A DNA stretch of 64,000 bases from Limanda limanda (GCF_963576545.1 NC_083648.1:22723542-22787541), one strand, 5' to 3'. Positions 12,966 through 26,924 are shown, counted from the first letter of the stretch. Made by a program: numbers and translations. Notes: a model not told the origin generated them from the sequence alone.

Positions 12966-14248
12966 TATGAAAGCAAATGACTGCAACATACATACTCAGC
13001 CTGAAATTGAAAAATGTTTATTAAAAAACAGAAAAGACGCTGACCTTGAAACTTCCAACTAAAATATCGTCAGCCACATTTATGGAGCCAAATTGATTTC
13101 ACAAGGAAATGGAAAATTACAGGTGAAATAAATGCAACCCCTAGTGTTATATAATCTTCACAACAACAAAATATGATTATTGAAAAGCATTTTATTAAAA
13201 TGAAGTCAACTAAGACTTCAATATTATACTGACCCTGAAAAACACAATATCAAAATCATGACGCCAAAGTTTTATGTATCATTAAAGTCTGAGATGACAT
13301 CCAACCAACAAGGCAAACTTTGAAAGCTGCAAACTCATGTATAAACATTTTCAAATTGTCAGGAACACTTTAATGAAGCTGTGGCAATAATAACAAGAAT
13401 AACATATTTCGTATTGATATCATCAGAATCCACAGGCAGCAGCTGAGGAATCGTATTGTATTTCTCTCTGCCCTGCAGCGAAACACACGCTCCAGGAGGT
13501 GGAGGGTAACAGTGACGAGAGTATCAATGTGAATCCTGTAGTATAACAGTATTTCATGCTATTTCAACAAAGGTGTTGATCAGATGAAATGTTGAACTTT
13601 CAGACAGGACCACCAGACTATATATAGTAGTTAAGACTGTTATACCAATGCATCGGAGGATTTGGTTTAAAAAACATTTTTTTGCAATTCGCACAGGTGC
13701 ACTGTGACATTAAAAAGTTGTAGAAACACATTTTTAACATTTCTTGGTAATTCAATGACTCTCTATTTCAAGAACATGTAATAATTATAATGGCTCGTAG
13801 AGATAATATAAGATTTGATGCCCATTTGACTGTATCTGGATAGAAACTTGGCTAAATGTAAGGCTGGTCATTTCTTTTTTTACTTTTTATCTTTTGGTTG
13901 AAATCCTCTCGCCATTAATAAAGTCTACAAAAAAAGTAAATAAATATCTGTTGCTTTCGCAGGACCGAGAGAAACACAATCAATCGTCGTTCAGAGTGAA
14001 TGAAAGGATTGGTCGGCGTACCTGTCAGTCACTAACTGACCTACCTGCCTACCCATGCTCTCACTGCACATGGCCCAGGTCATTATCCAGAGTCACATAT
14101 TGCACAAGCAGAGATGATAGGAGTTGGTGAGCGAGTGACGGCACATTCAGGAGTTTTGGGGGTGTAGCATTGACCAGCGGGCTGATGTAAAGTGTGGCCT
14201 GCTCTTGCTAGCTTTTCAACGATGACCAACCCAAGCTTTGAAGCTTAA

Positions 14249-14493
14249 AGGGATAGTTTACAGAACAATTTTTATTTAAGCGGAATATAAATATCGGGGT
14301 TTGCGGACACTTGTTTGACACCACATAAACAGCATGGAGGCATGTTGTGTTTATGTTGTAGTTCTGAATAAGGGGTTCTATTTACTTCAATTTGTTTGGA
14401 TCTGTCTGGAACACTGTTTACCACTGTATCTCCAAAAGTGTTATATGGTGGTGGATAATAAGTGAAGTTTCATTTCTTTGGTGAACTATCCCT
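14249..14493. mobile_element. MITE with TTAA target duplication
   Basis: The 245-bp element has inverted ends agggatagtt(t/c)ac / gtgaactatccct and TTAA on both sides (14245-14248 and 14494-14497). There is no open frame. It is similar to the truncated copy at 6685-7007. The TTAA duplication fits several cut-and-paste superfamilies, so none is assigned. Confidence 0.65.
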
Positions 14494-17400
14494 TTAAAGT
14501 CTCTTTTGAAATCACTTTTTAGGCAAATTATTATGTGAAATTAGCAGCTATCAATCAACACTCCCTCAGTTTTTTTTTCTTTTGCACCCCTAGGTACCCG
14601 CAGTGACACTTGGCTGACATTATTTTTACGTGTGTATATAATAAGTGGCACTTGTGACAGAGTGAAACAATGGGATCCATCTTCATTTCGACATCAAATA
14701 AACACCTTCTCCGGGCTAACAGTCTTTAAGGGTGTTTTCATGGGGCCTATTTATGATTTTGATAATAAATGTAAATTAGCGAGAGATATGCAGGCTCATT
14801 AACGTCGGGAAGATTTTGCACTTGTGAGGCGATGTTCACACGTATGCTAAAGTTTGTAAATCAACCTTTGCAAACCTGTTAATTAAAAGTAAAGGGAAAT
14901 TCAAGTTTGTAAGTAGGGGAAAAGATAGGTATCTTTTTTATGGAGACAGTGATTGTGTGAAAATTTACTGTATGAGGTAACACAAATGCAATTTTAAAAA
15001 GGGAAACTGCAGCAACAACACATTTTCACTTCTTTGACAGTCCAATTACAAAACGTCAAGTTGTCCAATCAGAGGGCTGCGTTGCCTTCGTCTCTTCTGC
15101 AGGTCCTAAGAGTTATTGTAGCGCTTTGAAATTGATGACGGTAAACTTTGAATCTGCAGTGCATGTGTTAAGTATAGATCAGTGTACAGGTGTAGGGACA
15201 ACATTTGTATTTGTGGCTTCAGCTACACACAAACACAACGTGAGGTCATTAGTTTCAGGCTTTGTTTCTGTACATAGATCAAGTTCAAGTACTTAGTTTC
15301 TTCACTTTTACGAGTGCCAATCTTTTTCAAAGGTTGATTTACAAATTTAAATATCCCTTAACAAACTCAAAATAAATTTGTCACATTTTTGATGCCCATA
15401 CAAATGATTATTTTTCAGCTTAAACTTGTTTTAAAAACAATCAAGGAATAAAGAAATAAATTAGATGAAATCTAGACACCTGGCATCAACCATTGTAATA
15501 CTGGTGAAGAAATAATGCTAAGTTAAATTCGCTTTGTGAATCACGACCATTGTGTGATAATGTTTTTGTTTTATTTTGTATTTGCTTTTATGGTATTTTT
15601 GTTTAAAGCCAAAATACAATCCCCTTTAAAAGCTTTCATTAATGAGTTCCACTGAATAGACTGAGTTGTCGGAAGGGTTGACAGCTGGAATGCTGTTGTG
15701 TGACTTGCTGTCAGCAATTCTTTACTTAACTAAAGCCAAACAGTCAGAACCAGGTTGATGTGCTTGACGTTTCTTTGCTTGTTTGCAGCAGCTTGGAGAA
15801 AGATACCGATTTATCGCCTGTCTGATCTCTGTAAATTAGCAGCTAGACTCATTGACCAAAGCCTGTCCATTTGCAAACATGGAATGCACAGGGCATTTGC
15901 TCAGCCAGACAACTTTAATGAATTCTTGGCCAGCTCTGTGTGCCCCAGTTAGTGATATCCCCTTTGATGATCCCTTTTAAAACCAGAGCACATCCTGTAA
16001 ATGGCTGGACGCATATTTTTTGCTTAATTGTGTAGAGTTCTAAAATGACTTGGAAAAACTACCACATTTAAAACACCTGTAAGATGCTTCAATGCTTTTT
16101 ATGACACATTTTCTGCCAAGTCTGATGTCTTTGGCAATCATGACCAGGCACTATTTTGGTTTCTGAATCATTACGTGGATTCTAATTATAAACATAAAAG
16201 CTTTATGGTTGTGCTTGAAAATGAATCCACTAACAGACCTCTGAAGAATTAAACCTATTAAGCAAATTATCAAACAAGAGTTGATTTTTTGTATACAGAT
16301 AATAATCATCACCTGAAGTGTGAGTCTCATGGGAGACTATGTAAGCCTGGAAAGTAATGAATGGAAGCAGCTGTTTCAGAAAATCATAAATAAGACAAAG
16401 AACTTTCAAGCAGTAAATCCCCAACTGAAGCTCCATAAATATGAATATGATTATATGATAATTTATTTTCTGGGTTCACCCTGAGGCACATGGAATTTGC
16501 TACAACTGAATAGCTGACTTTTCAGGTAAGACAAATAAATAACAAGACAGGAGTAAAGTAACACAAAAACATGATTTAGTCTGAGCAAAAACGTCTCTTA
16601 ATTTAAACTGACACAAACCATGTATAATTACAGACGGAGCAGGATTTATTACTCAGCTGTGACTTCAGTGTGAACCACAGAAGCAGTGTGCTCAGTGCTG
16701 CCACTGGTGGCCAGAAGATATTATATAGCTGTATGTACAGGACACCTTCTTCAACAATCTCCAAATCGTATATGCCAGTGTGTGACTGCAATGTCCAATC
16801 ACTGGCAGATGGCCATTCAGGATGGAACTAGGACAGTCCCAGACCAGGGCGGGGGTGATAGGTGCCAAAGTTCTCTCTCCAGCTGCTATTGGTGCAATCA
16901 TGTTATGCTGCGCAGACCACTGGGCATCCCAAAAAATAGGTTGTTCAATTCGGATTTGTCTCAGAGAGGGATGGCAGTAGAAAAACCCCATCCCACAGAA
17001 TTCAATCTTAGATAATATCCGTTTGCAACATTTCTATTTCAGACTATCTCTAAGTTTGACAGAAGAAAGTTTCTATGGCCTTTTGTTGTATGTATCTTGA
17101 ATAGCAGCAGACAGTGTTATCCTGTGTAAGCACACGGATAACTTCGAATGATAACTTCCCCTGATGTGAAAGGCAGGGAAGAAAGGTGTTACTCCAAGTC
17201 TCTGTGCTTCCAAGACACATGCGCAGCTGGTGGCATTAATAGCCTCTTTCCCCTGTGGGAGAATCCGGATTTTTCATCTGATTCACCGTGACGTGAAATC
17301 AAGTCTGATGAGATTGTGGAGACATTTATGGAAACATTCTAAATCGATCCCGGTTTTGTAATTCAACGGACGAATTTGCCATCTTTCATCTCTCCTCTTC

Positions 17401-17970
17401 AAAGTTCCCACCACGGACGCCTCCCTGGAATTTTAATATCTCCTTTGGCAGGCCGGCGTATATATACCACCGGAAAAGCAGCAGCGCTCTGAAATCAAAT
17501 CAGGCCTACAGATGATGGATGAGCGCGCCTAGTCACAGTCCATAATACATCTGGACTGCCAGCTCACTCCTGTGACAGCTGAAAAATGCCAATGAGCCAG
17601 CGCTCGGCCCCCGGGGTGGTGGTTTTTTTTTTCTGCAGGTGCTACATTGAAATTCATTAGCAAGGTGGTTGAACATCTCAGAAAGTACAAGGGGAAGATT
17701 GATGGAGGGCTTGCCGCGGGTGGTCACAGCTCCCTGGCCTCAATGTGCTGCGATGCTGCCAGGGCACATCTGTCGTGTGGTCTCGCTCGGGGGGAAACCC
17801 GGGGAGGGGGGGTGGTCAACCTGACATTTACCTTTTGTCTTGCAGAGAGCAGAGCAAATATCGCCCGACCACAGAGCGCAGGCACTGGGTTTTTGAGAAA
17901 TGTAGCACACGCAATTCCCTGGTCAGTGGCAAAACAAAAAGAGCAAGGGGGGCTTTGAATGCCCCTAAGA

Positions 17971-18705
<735 letters not shown>

Positions 18706-18736
18706 CCCTCAGAGGTGTGTGGTTGTGAAGTCTTAC

Positions 18737-18886
18737 CGTCGGCGATGAGGTGCTCCGGCACGTGGAGGATGACTCGGACTGAAATGCTGCAGGAGAGGTG
18801 AGAGGAGTACACCAGGCCAATCACACAGCTGATGACACTGATCAGAGTCAGGGTGGTCTTATTGATGGGGCTGCGTGGGGAACCTG
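18737..18886 (-). CDS. astn1: astrotactin 1, exon encoding transmembrane segment 2
   Basis: The 150-nt exon is phase 1 at both ends. The acceptor is tttcccagcag/CAGGTTCC (an alternative cag 3 nt upstream would start the exon at 18889). The donor is GACG/gtaaga. It encodes [13 protein letters not shown], a hydrophobic span [18 protein letters not shown], then a segment ending HVPEHLIAD. Human ASTN1 from memory has [20 protein letters not shown] here, so the match is close. In the family this second membrane pass returns the chain to the extracellular side. A hAT element begins 23 bp beyond the donor in the transcript direction. Confidence 0.95.
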
Positions 18887-20952
18887 CTGCTGGGAAACAA
18901 AAAAGTAAGCACAGGGAGGGAGTGGGGGAGGTGGGGACAACAGACGCAGAGGAGATACATGAAGCAACTCTATTCCCTCCGTGACCCCCCCGCCCGGTCC
19001 CACAAACATGCACGCAGTCCCACAGACATATACAGTGGGTACGGAAAGTATTCAGACCCCTTTACATTTTTCACTCTTTGTTTCATTGCAGCCATTTGCA
19101 AATGTATCAAAAAGAAAAACTGAAATATCACACGGTCATAAGTATTCAGACCCTTTGCTGTGACACTCATATTTAACTCACATGCTGTCCATTTCTTCTG
19201 ATCCTCCTTGAGATGGTTCTACTCCTTCACTGGAGTCCAGCTGTGTTTAATTAAACTGATTGGACTTGATTAGGAAAGGCACACACCTGTCAATATAAGA
19301 CCTTACAGCTCACAGTGCATGTCCGAGCAAATGAGTGAATCAAAGAGTGACAAATTTAAAGTGGTCTGAATACTTTCCGTACCCACTGTACATACACAGT
19401 CTATACAGGCTTTACAAACAAGCCCAAACAATAGGCTTAGGGCCCATGAAAAGGACCTTTGGATCAAAAACAGCTAGCCTTAGGGAGGTTTAGCCCGGAC
19501 ATGGCTCAGCGGCTCAGAAATAAGGTTTACTTTTGAAAGGTATTAAAATCCACGCTGGGATGTGATGGGGAAAAAAAGAGAGTTGGGCAGAAATAATAAA
19601 AACAAACACTTCAGAGGTTGTTGTGCAACCTTCCCTTGTTTCTCTACTTGTCCTCCCCTCTATAGATCGAGAACACTTCCCTTATCTCTTTAAGTGCAGG
19701 GGGCCAAACAGTGTTAAACGTGACCTCATATCCACAGGGGCATGCATACATTCACATTATCAAACACGTACACAAAATCACACAATGACCTTGAATCCAC
19801 GCCACTCGCACTGTGTCTCCAGTGGTTATTGCTCTCACTAGCTGAATAACTCCAGATTACATTGTCACTCTTAAATTGCACTGGCAGAACTTTCACATTC
19901 AAAAGCTGCCCAAGGCTGTTCTTTAAAACAAGCGCCCCTTAGTAGAAACTGACATATCAAATTATATTCAAATCTGGTTTATTTAATCAAGTGTTTTACC
20001 AAGAAAGAGAGTTCGGGGCACCCCACCCCCCCAACCCTCTTTGATTCACACTATCAAAACGTATTTAGTTTTTTCAAAACTAAAATAATCTTCCCCAGTA
20101 GAAATGGGGCTAATACATGAAAATGGTTTGATATTCAATTATCGCGACGCGTCTCTCGTAATTCCTCTGATTTGAAGAAATACTTTTGTCCTCCCTGATG
20201 AATCACCCTTTCCTCTGGATCTAACCAACACAGTTGGGGCGATGTCGCAGCCACTCTTTTCTTAACCCTCTCATTAAAGGTGTTGGCCACACTTCTGGAG
20301 GCTTTGTCGTGTTTGTGACACCTGTGCACATGACAGCGGAATAATTGGCCCAGAGGCTTTGTAAAAGCCTGTAACGCCTTCTGACAGCAGCTATCATTTT
20401 AAGGGCTTTGTCTCTTTATTTTCATTCCCTATTCCTTTATTTATTTTCGCTTCCTCTCCTCCGTACTCCAGAAGTGCACATTAAAGCTGCAAGGACATGA
20501 CATGCTGACAGGTAAAAAAAACGTGCTTAGACACTTTGGCAGCCTTTTGCACAGGATGCCCCTTAGAAATAATATTTTTGTATAATATTATTTCAAATTG
20601 AGCAGATCTTCAAGTCACAGGATGCAATTGAATTCAACACGTTTTCACGGACGACCTCTGATCTCATCATCTTGTTTGATTTCAGGCAACAAGATTGTAC
20701 GACGATGCAACTGAGATCAGTTTCACATGCTCACAACCACTGGACACGCAGACGTATACACGAAGCATTACAACAGATTGTACGCGTTTTCCTTCAGGAG
20801 TCAAATTCATGAGCACACACACACACACACAAACACTGGAGCGATCCATCTGCTCCGATGCACTGTAAAGGTTACTTGTCATGCGACATGGGGATGGGTA
20901 ATACCATCCGACAGCGGGATAAACTGTCTGTAGGTGTACGAGTCCTCCTTAC
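18887..20952 (-). other. astn1: astn1 intron between the 18737 and 20953 exons
   Basis: This is a 2.1 kb intron (42 bp longer if the short form of the upstream exon is used). It contains the 356-bp Tc1-like element at 19033-19388 and a short CA run near 20815-20830. Around 20130-20450 there is a non-repetitive stretch that could be a conserved noncoding element. No RNA gene was seen. Confidence 0.85.
19033..19388 (+). mobile_element. internally deleted Tc1/mariner-type element
   Basis: The terminal inverted repeats are 26 bp and identical, starting cagtgggtacggaaagtatt on both strands. A TA duplication flanks them (19031-19032, 19389-19390). The interior keeps the Tc1-like 5' region (gtcataagtattcagaccc, then gattggacttgattagg) and jumps to the right end without transposase sequence. 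It is 356 bp against the usual 1.2-1.7 kb, so it is non-autonomous. Confidence 0.9.
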
Positions 20953-21102
20953 CCCCTGAGCCCCACGCGCTGTTGGCGTTACCGTTTCTCATACCTCGAG
21001 TCCGGCGGCGACTGCGGTTTGGGTCGGTGTAAAAGGCCAGCTGAGGCTCGCTGTCTGCCTCCGTCCCAGAGTCCCCGTCTGGGTTCAAGAAAGTTGAACC
21101 CG
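20953..21102 (-). CDS. astn1: astrotactin 1, cytosolic-loop exon with two in-frame donors
   Basis: The acceptor is aatccaacag/CGGGTTC. The exon encodes [19 protein letters not shown] and then an Arg-rich end, NRSRRRTR. Human ASTN1 from memory reads AGSAFLNPEGDSGTEAE..., then SRSRRRSR. Two donors fit the same phase. The inner one, CGAG/gtatga, ends the exon at 20995 (108 nt) and gives the mammalian-like junction. The outer one, GGGG/gtaagg, ends it at 20953 (150 nt) and adds 14 residues, [14 protein letters not shown]. The outer donor looks closer to consensus. Which form is made is not known from sequence. The region is the cytosolic loop between the two membrane spans. Confidence 0.93.
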
Positions 21103-22589
21103 CTGTTGGATTCACACAAAACAAATACACCTCCAATGAAAAGAAGCTGTGGACCCGCGCGGTGGGGAGTGTGGCCTCAAGTTGGCCTCACAGACGAGGG
21201 AGGGAGGAGGAGGAGGAGGAGGCGAGAACCCGAGGATGAACCCACGGCTGGATTCATTGTGGAAACAGATTCAGTGCATGAGACGTTTTCTCTAATCAAT
21301 ACTTGAAATGTGGTGTCGAAAGTTAACAGTGTCTTGCTGTGGAGAATCGTGTGGAAACCACAATATACTCGTCTAACATTGCTGACAACTTTTGTTTTAA
21401 CCATTATATTTATTAATCCATCAAGATAACACACAATTAGTAGTTACTTTAATCAATGATCGGACTTCAACTAAGACTTGCCATGAGCTCCCTCTCAGAA
21501 ATTGAGGCCACGACAAGATGTGTGTGCAGAAGTGAACAAGATGCAGCCTCTTCAGTTTGATCGGATACATTTTGAGTCAAATGTGTTTTCTGCAAATGTC
21601 CTTGGGGGGAATGCATTAGAGCAAATCACAGTTCACCTTGAGTTGTCAAGTAAAACCCTGCAGGATTCGCCATGTAGAGTGAACCTTTCAGGATGGAAAC
21701 TAAAAATATCCTCCAGTGAGGGACTGAAACATCATGAAGTCTAACTAGCTTTACCATTCAGTGGTATGTATAGTGCAATATTATATGTATCAACATCTAG
21801 TGTTAACCACTTAATCAAAGAAATCATACAAATCTTAAATTAAGTATTTACAATATTTGAAGCAATATTTGAATCAATGAATATTTATTCAGTGAGTTTT
21901 TACAATTAACTGGATTATAAGATTATAAACCTACCATACTACTACTGTACTGTTGTATTATTGTACTACTGCTTCTAGATCTAGATACATTACACACTTT
22001 TCCACAAAGGAAAACAATATTGATGGGGATTAGTCTTGAGTAAAGAGTTCATGGTTTATTTGCTTTGCCTTTGACCAACTCAATTTAATTGTTCCATCAG
22101 AGTGTCCAATTAGCACTTCCTGGCATAATTGGAAATGCGTGTAAATCCTCAGTTTATTAATTTTTGGCCTATTATTTGATGTTGCCTTTAACACATTTTC
22201 AAACAGCTCTGCGTGAGAGGAAAAGCTTCAGAAATAGAAAATACACAACAGGAGATGAAAAGGTTTCCAATTTCATAATGAATTTCCCCGTGTTCGGTTT
22301 AACTGTGGAGGACTACAGACAAAATGGTCGCACTGATTTCAAAAATGCTGCTCCAATCGAAACTTCAAAGTTAAATTAATCCATGACTTGTACCTATTGG
22401 GTTGAACACAGCACCTGAGTCGATAACAATAACAAAACCTGTTAGATGAAATTTGGTTGAGAAGGATCTTTAACAATGCACTGTGAAGCAGCGGCACCGT
22501 TGTCGGTGCTTGTTCCTGGAGTTTCTATGCAAATATAGGTCTGTGAAGACCTTTAAATATTCCATTAAATATTAAGAACGTTGAAGTTG

Positions 22590-23328
22590 GATAATGAGAA
22601 CGTACATCACCGCTGTGAAGTTAAACAAATTTGATCCTGATATTCCTGACCGATGCTATAAGTGCAATATTCATCAAGGTACTTTATATCACTGTTTGTT
22701 GGAATGTGAGAAGATTCAAAGATTTTGGAGTTCGCTCATACAATATATCTCTCAAATTACCTCTTCTCCAGAACCTCTAAATCCTAAACTCTGTATATAA
22801 GCATCTATCCAGACAATTGTCCTCTTTCTAATAGAGAAAGAAAAATGGTTGACCTATGTCTACTACAGGCCAGGAGCTCAATCGCTCTGTGTTGGAAGAA
22901 TGTTCGTTGCCCCTCTCTAGGCCACTGGTTGAAAAACTTAACATTGAGTTTGGCTCTTGAGAAGCGAACATATATTGTTAGGAAGAAATCTTCTCAATTT
23001 TATTATATCTGGGAGATGTTTTTGGACTTTGTTAAGAATGGTGACATTGAAGAGGCATTGGAAATATGAAGTGACTCATCTGTTGTGAGGAATGTGTGCT
23101 GTGCTCTGCTCCATGTTTGCGGCTGTATTTTATTTTACTTATAAAATAAAATTTATTTTAATGTATTTGTTTTTGTGTTTTTTTTCCTTGAATCTATGTT
23201 TTAGTTATAACTTAGCCATTTATGTGATATATGTCTTGTTTACTGTTTTTTTTATACTGCCATATGTTCAGTTTGGGGAATTGATTTAAATGTTTAAAAC
23301 TAATAAATATATGTTTAAAAAAAGAAAG
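22590..23328 (+). pseudogene. 5'-truncated L1-type LINE, end of ORF2 plus 3' UTR
   Basis: The translated segment at 22594-22799 has a Cys-X2-Cys-X8-His-X4-Cys motif (CYKCNIHQGTLYHCLLEC) followed by EKIQRFW. This is the C-terminal zinc-knuckle-like motif of L1 ORF2. Reading then continues in another frame at about 22800-23069 (MVDLCLLQARSSIALCW, ending GDIEEALEI) to a stop, so there is a frameshift near 22795. A 3' UTR with ATAAATA and a short A run ends near 23323. Only the last part of ORF2 is present; reverse transcriptase and endonuclease are absent, so the copy is dead. Confidence 0.8.
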
Positions 23329-25333
23329 GTGAAGTATCAACTGTATAGGAGTGTTTTACATAGCATATGTGTCAACCTATCTGTACTGTATATGGAATAC
23401 TCTCAATCAAAAAGTTCAAAATTCCATATCATGTCAAATGAATGATATTGAATGATGCATTTTGTCCTACAATTCATTATACAGCACTGTTTTGGTTGCC
23501 CTGACAGTAGCATACGTAAAACATATTTTGATGACAATATGTTATGTATGTGTTTTGTTTGAACGCGCCTTTATATCTATGGACACCTATCTTTTATATT
23601 TATGATATGACATGCAGTATATACACATAATATAGTGTATATTATATTTTCATTTTGCATTCAGTAGACATTTAGCTATTGATTACTGTTCACTTCCTTG
23701 ATCATTAAGAAAATGTCAGCGAACAGGGAAGACTGAGTTCACGGAAATGATTCATCCATTATTCATGATTCTCAAGCATTTATCTGCTTGATGAACAGTG
23801 TGAAACCGGAGAGAATCTCACGCACAATGGTGTTAAACTGAGATTTGAAAAGGCTTTTATCATTCAACAGATTTACTGTAGAGGGAATAACGTCTCGGAT
23901 TGTAAAACGCAATGTACCAAACAATACTGTGACAGCATGACAGGGTTTTGTGTAGACAACAAGATGCACTAACTGATCTTATACATTGTTGGTAAAAGGT
24001 GACATTGTGACAAAATAATTTACTTTAAAAGACTATAAATGAAAACCAATCAATGATACACAAACAATAAAAGGGAGGGAAAAGATGAAGACTAAATGGC
24101 AAAATACCCAACACATATTTGGATGGGTGTGTTCCACAGGACAGTACCAGCATGGCTCTGGGTTTTTACTGCATTTATTGGTTTTTAACTTTGGTGTAAA
24201 GTGATTTTCCACATGCAAGGATGAGGCAGGATAAATGCAAAAAAAATGGCTCCACAGCTTTAGCAAAATAATCCCATTTATACTCTCAAACGATTTTTCA
24301 TTTTGTATTTCGGTGAGATAGTGAACGTCCCTCTCTTCAACAGCGAGCCCCACTGATCGGCCATTTAGAGCTACATTATGCTCTTAAGGACCGGGACTGA
24401 TACAAAGAGGGGTAAACAAACTGCTCTTACGATACAATGCATTTCAGCTGAGTGTGTTTTAGCAAAAAGCATTAGCTATATTTAGAGGGCGTGTATTGAA
24501 GCTTGCATTACAAGTGTTAGTGGGAACGTGAACCACAAAGTGATGGGGGGAAAATCCATCAAAGCAGCAAAGATTTGCAGCCTCAGCGGGATCTATGTGA
24601 ATCCAAATAAAATTCATGCTAACATTGTTCAGTGACAAGAGCTTTAAAAATCCCCAACCAAGACAAAGCTCTTGATTAAACTGGAGAAGATCCCTCGGAA
24701 ACAATGGAGGAATGAAAACACTGTTGGCAGCAATGTCAATGTTACAAACTCAGAAGGACTTTCTCATGACAGCAGCTTCATCTGTTTTTCATACTGTTGG
24801 TTTAAGAACAATATGCACTGAAGATATGAATGTGTCGTGTAAATATTATTGGCAGCCATGACTATCTGAGAGCACAGATGTTGGTGGTGGTTTGCTTCAC
24901 AAGCCGGACAGAGTTTTTTGATGACACCAGTGTTTCAGCAGCATTTTGCAAGTCTGATTTAATAATAAAGCAATATTCAGCTTACAACAGCTAGAAATAC
25001 TGGCAGGGAGCAAAGTCCGCCACAACCTAATTCCGTGCACTTATCAAAACTCTGCGGGGAAACACTGAAATGAAGACAAGTTAAATCTCTTTGCAGCAGG
25101 CTTAGGTTCAATGTTCAAGTTTTTGCAGTAAAATATATTCTCCAGTAAATATAGATGATAACTAGACTTAAGTTAAATATCTATAAATCAAGCACAGAAA
25201 AAAATACACTGCATTCCCAATTCATTTTAGCTTTTACAGTTTTGTGATCAGAGATTTCTGGTTCTGTTTCAAGCAACTGTTGAAGGAAATGCCTGGAAAC
25301 CAGAAAAAATACTGACTTTGTGTTGGTGCTTGA

Positions 25334-25500
25334 AGAAAAGTAAGTGGGTTAACAAAGTCATTAGGGTTCATCCTCTGGGGACATTGAAAGTCTGTACAAA
25401 AGTAATTTATCATCAACTCTGCAGTTGTCCCGACCAAGTTGAACAACTGAACAACCAACCTTGCTATCCCCTCAGGGATGCTGGTAGCATGACTTACCAA
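25334..25500. repeat. degenerate interspersed repeat, copy 1
   Basis: It contains aaagtcattagggttcatcc and ctctggggacattgaaagtc, a block common in percomorph introns. A copy in opposite orientation with similar sequence lies near 26930. The class is unknown to me. Confidence 0.55.
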
Positions 25501-26924
25501 AAAAGGGATGTAATCTTGTAATCTCTTAAAAATGACCCATTGGGGTTTCAGGCTGTCTTTTTACAAACTCCACCAATTTGTGGATATGCAATCTATATTC
25601 TTTTTGAATAGTTTCAGTGCAAGCAACAGACACGTCACTTAGATTTAAAGCTGCAGTCTTATCTCACAGTCGCGGTTTATACAGTATACACTTTAGGGGT
25701 TCCATCTGTAACGTATTGGGTTAGAGGATAAAGACAAAGTGTAAGTCTGGATGTTCTACAATCTTTATCGTATAACAATTAGAATTGAACTTTCCTCTTG
25801 CTGTTGTAGCAAAGAGCGAAAAAATACATCTCTCGTGTCTGTGGTTCAATGGCTTTTCCTGAAAGTTGGAAATGTAAGGGGAGATGAACAGGAGATATTT
25901 CCTTGTCTGTTTTTTTGTGTCTGATTTAATTCGGATAGTACCAAGTCGTAAAATAAGACCCGAGAGCTTACAGAGATGCTCAAGTCCTTACATGTGCATT
26001 TAAGTCCTTCTGACACATTAATGGAAACACAAACACTTGTTTTCATATTTAATGATAATAAAGACATGTTCAAGGTTGTCAAGCACTTTGGTGACTGCAG
26101 CCGATCAATATATAGCCTTCAGAGACAGAATCTAATGGGCTGCACCTGCTTAACAGAGAATAAGAATAATGTTGTGTCCTTTTCAAGCTCGATGGCTGAA
26201 AGGTCCAGAGTTTACGAGCAGTGAGTCAGCCTAAAATAGTCAATAAAATGGTAAATAGAGGAGCCGGATCCAGAAAGCTACAGGGTAACTGATACTTTGG
26301 AATGGGGCAGTGTGTGGATATCTTCATTGATCGAATGCAGACTTAAAAATAGATGGGGACGATGTGGGAAACAGGTGATGTAAGAGTGTGTCAAACTTAG
26401 TAGGTGCAGTGGGAGCACAGAGGAACTTGAAGTGAAGGAAATCTAAGAAGAAAAATGTCAGAGCAACAAACATGGATATTAAATCACCCAGTATTGAGAA
26501 ACAGTCCCATCCCGGCCGGATCAATGACAGGAGCTCAGACACACTATTTATAAATCTGGGACAGCTCTGTGGAGAACAAAGGCAAACATAACACTGACAA
26601 CAAGTTTTCACTCAAATTAGGTTAGAGCATTATATCCTTCTGAACAATGACAGAATATTTAATTAAAGGAAGACGATGCTTAATGGCTTTTGGGACCCAT
26701 AATTGCCATTTGTGCAAGTGTGATCTAAATTCTCTCAAGTCAAAGTGGGCTGAAATACATTTAAATTCCCATTATTGATTAATCTATTAACATTTGTGTT
26801 TGATTATTCATTTAATTGTTTAATCAAGAAGATGTCAAAACATAGTGAAAACCAGTAGTGACATCTTTATAGTGTTGCGTTTGTCCGGATGAACTGTCTG
26901 AGGACTGGCTATGAAATCTTTAAT

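Noticed and set aside
16686..17015. Overlapping frames of about 100 codons on both strands
   Set aside because: There is no domain and no supporting context; the sequence looks like an old repeat I could not classify.
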